This document shows, piece after piece, positions 5,776 to 7,862 of a stretch of 7,862 bases of DNA. Location: NCBI GenBank assembly GCA_031260545.1, contig JAIRJQ010000035.1, positions 1-7,862 of the forward strand, in the 5' to 3' direction. The notes below the pieces were generated by a model. It saw nothing but the letters and a program-made list of their open reading frames with translations. It was not told where the DNA came from and did no database searches. The position numbers and the translations under genes are program-made. Origin of the DNA: Methanomassiliicoccaceae archaeon (lineage in GTDB: Archaea > Thermoplasmatota > Thermoplasmata > Methanomassiliicoccales > Methanomethylophilaceae). How positions within the stretch are numbered: position 1 is the stretch's first letter; each line of letters begins with the position of its first letter.

Positions 5776-6987
5776 ATGCAATTGAACAGATGCCCCAAAG
5801 CGTCCGCAGACACAGGAATAAGAACGATGCTGCCTGAGGACACATTAGAACGAGTTTTACCGTTATTATCGGCGGCCGGGCTGGAACCGCTTGAGGATAT
5901 AACAAAAAAGGATAACATCGGAATTCCGGTGTATTCCATAGCCAGGCCGAACACGGCCCACGGAAAGAGGAAGGTCTACAACGGCAAAGGACCCACGCCC
6001 GAACAAGCGAAAGCATCGGCGATAATGGAAGCGATGGAGAGATACAGCGCCGAATTACGTGAAAACGATGAGATAATATACGGAACGTTCGACGAAGCAT
6101 CGGAGAACGGTCTCACACTGGACCCGGCGGAGATGATATTGCCGCTGCGTACAATGAACTATTACAAGAACGACGTGATCGCGTGGTGCACAGGATTCGA
6201 GTTATTGCGGGGCGAAGAGATATGGGTGCCCGCTTGTGCTGTATACCATCCATATTTTCCGGACGGAGATATGCAGCTTTTTAGGTTCCACACCAACGGC
6301 ATCGCAGCGGGCAACACAATGGAAGAAGCGGTATTGCATGCGATGCTGGAGCTTATCGAAAGGGACGCATGGTCGATATGCGAATTCCGCGAGAAGGCGA
6401 ACGCAGACGTTATCGTCGGCGACGGAACATTATGTTCAAAACTGATCAAACAGTTCAATGACAACGGCGTGGAGATATATCTCAAAGATCTGACGAGCGA
6501 TATCGGCATTCCTACGATAGGCGCCGCAGCCGATGACGTAAGGACGAAAGATCCCGAATTGCTGACGATAGGCGTCGGAACACATCTGAATCCCGAGATA
6601 GCGGCAGTTCGTGCGCTTACAGAAGTTGCGCAATCGCGGACGACACACAAACACGGTTCGAAGATCAATGCGCAATTACAGAGAACGAGTCAGGAGATGG
6701 GCTACGACAACATCAAAAAAGTGAACCGAGTGTGGTACTCAAAATTGAGTAATACGATAGAATTATCAAAAATGAAGAGGCTTGATACACCGTATGTCCT
6801 TGATGATATCGAGGTACTATTTGATAACTTAATACGGTGCGGATTTGATAAGATCGTCGCAGTAGACCTCACAAGACCCGAAATAGGGATTCCGGCAGTG
6901 CGTATGATAATACCCGGACTTGAGGTCTCAACGATGGATCCGGAGCGCGAGGGAAAAAGACTTAACGGAGTTCACAAAAAGGCTTAA
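5776..6987 (+). CDS. ycaO: YcaO family McrA thioglycine-forming enzyme (methanogenesis marker protein 1)
   Basis: YcaO enzymes use ATP to activate a peptide backbone amide. In methanogens this member converts a glycine of McrA to thioglycine near the methyl-coenzyme M reductase active site, sometimes with a TfuA partner. The three ATP/Mg-binding YcaO motifs are visible: SAIMEAMER (S81, E85, E88, R89), ELIER (E192, E195, R196) and TEVAQSR (E283, Q286, R288). FHTNGIAAGNTMEEAV precedes the second motif, as in the family. At 403 residues it has the usual single-domain length and is cytoplasmic. I chose ATG 5776 because GTGATCC just upstream (5767-5773) complements the archaeal 16S rRNA end; GTG 5767 would add three residues and overlap the lrp stop. 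The gene lies directly upstream of mcrB, the operon encoding its substrate complex, with a separate mcr promoter between. No tfuA is seen here. It ends at TAA. Confidence 0.92.
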   Translation: MQLNRCPKASADTGIRTMLPEDTLERVLPLLSAAGLEPLEDITKKDNIGIPVYSIARPNTAHGKRKVYNGKGPTPEQAKASAIMEAMERYSAELRENDEIIYGTFDEASENGLTLDPAEMILPLRTMNYYKNDVIAWCTGFELLRGEEIWVPACAVYHPYFPDGDMQLFRFHTNGIAAGNTMEEAVLHAMLELIERDAWSICEFREKANADVIVGDGTLCSKLIKQFNDNGVEIYLKDLTSDIGIPTIGAAADDVRTKDPELLTIGVGTHLNPEIAAVRALTEVAQSRTTHKHGSKINAQLQRTSQEMGYDNIKKVNRVWYSKLSNTIELSKMKRLDTPYVLDDIEVLFDNLIRCGFDKIVAVDLTRPEIGIPAVRMIIPGLEVSTMDPEREGKRLNGVHKKA

Positions 6988-6997
6988 CAGTGATTGA

Positions 6998-7004
6998 TTT
7001 TTTT
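6998..7004 (+). terminator. T-tract after ycaO
   Basis: Seven Ts lie 11 bases after the ycaO stop codon and just before the mcr promoter. There is no hairpin; termination here is plausible by archaeal rules but may be incomplete, so some transcripts from lrp-ycaO could continue into mcr. Confidence 0.35.
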
Positions 7005-7018
7005 GGTTGGTCGTTGCA

Positions 7019-7027
7019 TTTATATAA
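7019..7027 (+). promoter_or_regulatory. TATA box of the mcr operon, distal
   Basis: TTTATATAA is a near-perfect archaeal TATA box. It predicts a transcription start near 7048-7052 and a leader of about 125 bases before mcrB, a long leader for an archaeal mRNA. Confidence 0.6.
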
Positions 7028-7081
7028 GTGTAATGGCGGATTGGATATAACAATCGTACACCTTTTCTGCAATTACGTACA

Positions 7082-7089
7082 TTTTATAT
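7082..7089 (+). promoter_or_regulatory. TATA box of the mcr operon, proximal
   Basis: TTTTATAT, followed by CTAAAT, is a second good TATA match. It predicts a start near 7112-7115 and a leader of about 60 bases. Two promoters would suit a highly expressed operon, but only one of the boxes may be used. Confidence 0.5.
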
Positions 7090-7162
7090 CTAAATAGATG
7101 TTAAGGGAGACGTGCAAGGGGAGCGGAGCGGATTCATCCGTTTCGTGTAAATTATAAGAGAT

Positions 7163-7168
7163 GGAGGT
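7163..7168 (+). promoter_or_regulatory. Strong ribosome-binding site of mcrB
   Basis: GGAGGT is a perfect match to the archaeal anti-Shine-Dalgarno sequence and lies five bases before the ATG at 7174. It is the strongest such site in the window and fixes the mcrB start. Confidence 0.85.
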
Positions 7169-7173
7169 ATAAA

Positions 7174-7862
7174 ATGCCAAAATACAAGGACGTAATAGAC
7201 CTGTATGACGACCGCGGTAAACGCATCGCTAAGGATGTACCGCTGGAAGCCATCAGCCCATTACGCAACCCCGCGATCAAGAGACTCGCCTCTTTGACCA
7301 AGAGAACCGTAGCTGTCAACCTCGCCGGTATTGAGAACGCTCTCAAAACCGGTAAAATGGGTGGAGACGGATGCATTATCAGAGGTAAAGAGATCGATAT
7401 CCCGCTGGTCGCCAATGCTAGCAAGATTGCAGATGCAGTCAAAGAAATGGTCCAGGTCACAGACGGTGACGGAACTGTCGTCGAATTGAAATCCGGCGGC
7501 AAGAACATGGTCGTCATTGTGCCCGAGGAGAGGTTATCCGCAGGTGTCGAGTACACGACCGGTTTCACAGCGACCTCAGCGGCCGTCGTCGAAGCGATCA
7601 TTGACCAGTTCAAGATCCCGATGTACAAGGCCAACATGGTCAAGGGAGCGGTATGGGGAAGATACCCGCAGACAATGACATTCTTAGGCGCAAACGTCAG
7701 ATCGATCCTCGAGGTTCCGCAGAACAACGAGGGTGCAGGTTTCGCACTCAGGAACATCATGTCCAACCACGTCGTAGCACTTGTGAACAGGAACGCCATG
7801 CAAGGTGTCGCCCTTTCAGCGCTCTTTGAGCAGCTGGGCGCATTCGAAATGGGTGACGCGAT
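7174..7862 (+). CDS. mcrB: Methyl-coenzyme M reductase subunit beta, McrB (3' partial)
   Basis: McrB is a structural and active-site-lining subunit of the alpha2-beta2-gamma2 methyl-coenzyme M reductase, which reduces methyl-CoM with coenzyme B to methane using nickel cofactor F430. The visible 229 residues are about half of the usual ~440. Recognisable family stretches include DVIDLYDDRGK, SPLRNPAIK, KRTVAVNLAGIE, VEYTTGFTATSAAVVEAI, YPQTMTFLGANVRSILEVPQ and the start of the C-terminal domain, FALRNIMSNHVVALVNRNAM. The start is secured by GGAGGT five bases upstream. mcrB is the first gene of the mcr operon in known methanogens, so mcrD, mcrG and mcrA should follow beyond the edge. The codons are more GC-rich at third positions (GTC, ATC, AAC, GGT) than in the neighbouring genes, as expected for a very highly expressed gene. 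No internal TAG is present in the visible part. Confidence 0.97.
   Translation, partial: MPKYKDVIDLYDDRGKRIAKDVPLEAISPLRNPAIKRLASLTKRTVAVNLAGIENALKTGKMGGDGCIIRGKEIDIPLVANASKIADAVKEMVQVTDGDGTVVELKSGGKNMVVIVPEERLSAGVEYTTGFTATSAAVVEAIIDQFKIPMYKANMVKGAVWGRYPQTMTFLGANVRSILEVPQNNEGAGFALRNIMSNHVVALVNRNAMQGVALSALFEQLGAFEMGDA

Noticed and set aside
6162..6668. 168-codon ORF on the minus strand
   Set aside because: It is antisense to YcaO, whose three ATP-binding motifs prove the + strand frame.
7033..7050. Five-codon ORF (MADWI) in the mcr upstream region
   Set aside because: It lies before the predicted transcription starts and is short enough to be chance.
7152..7799. 215-codon ORF on the minus strand opposite mcrB
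   Set aside because: It mirrors a clear mcrB reading frame; its product is low-complexity Ser/Thr/Leu/Ala typical of an antisense shadow.

Overview
The window looks like chromosomal DNA from a methylotrophic, pyrrolysine-using methanogenic archaeon, most likely of the order Methanomassiliicoccales. Four things point there: the 3' edge carries the start of mcrB (methyl-coenzyme M reductase beta subunit); just upstream is the YcaO-type 'methanogenesis marker 1' gene; a methylamine corrinoid-protein activase gene (ramA) is interrupted by one in-frame UAG codon; and two surface proteins use bacterial-style repeats (LRR, InlB B-repeat), which I associate with gut-dwelling members of this order. 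Promoters are archaeal (TATA boxes). All recognised genes are on the + strand, and none of the six with a visible end stops at TAG.

Layout. 1-683: 3' end of a large surface protein with leucine-rich repeats, an Ig-like domain and a C-terminal membrane anchor, followed by a hairpin/T-tract terminator. 823-2448: ramA, 541 codons, with TAG at codon 101 probably read as pyrrolysine. 2604-3317: a DUF169 family protein with its own, probably leaderless, promoter. 3318-3639: non-coding stretch with T-tracts, a GC-alternating inverted repeat, a short direct repeat and two hairpins. 3640-5139: a membrane-anchored surface protein with two InlB-type repeats, preceded by a short ORF in the same frame and separated from it only by one TAG. 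5288-6987: an Lrp/AsnC regulator translationally coupled to the YcaO gene. 6988-7173: mcr promoter and leader region. 7174-7862: 5' half of mcrB.

How the genes fit together. RamA reductively activates the corrinoid proteins that carry methyl groups from methylamines; those methyl groups reach coenzyme M and are released as methane by Mcr. YcaO marker 1 installs the thioglycine in the McrA active site. The window therefore holds an entry-side maintenance enzyme (RamA) and an exit-side maturation enzyme (YcaO) together with part of the terminal enzyme. The Lrp-like protein is placed to regulate ycaO and perhaps mcr. The two surface proteins are unrelated to this chemistry and probably act at the cell envelope.

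The most notable points are the UAG inside ramA, which would make the activase itself depend on pyrrolysine, and the second, weaker UAG-linked arrangement upstream of the InlB-repeat protein.
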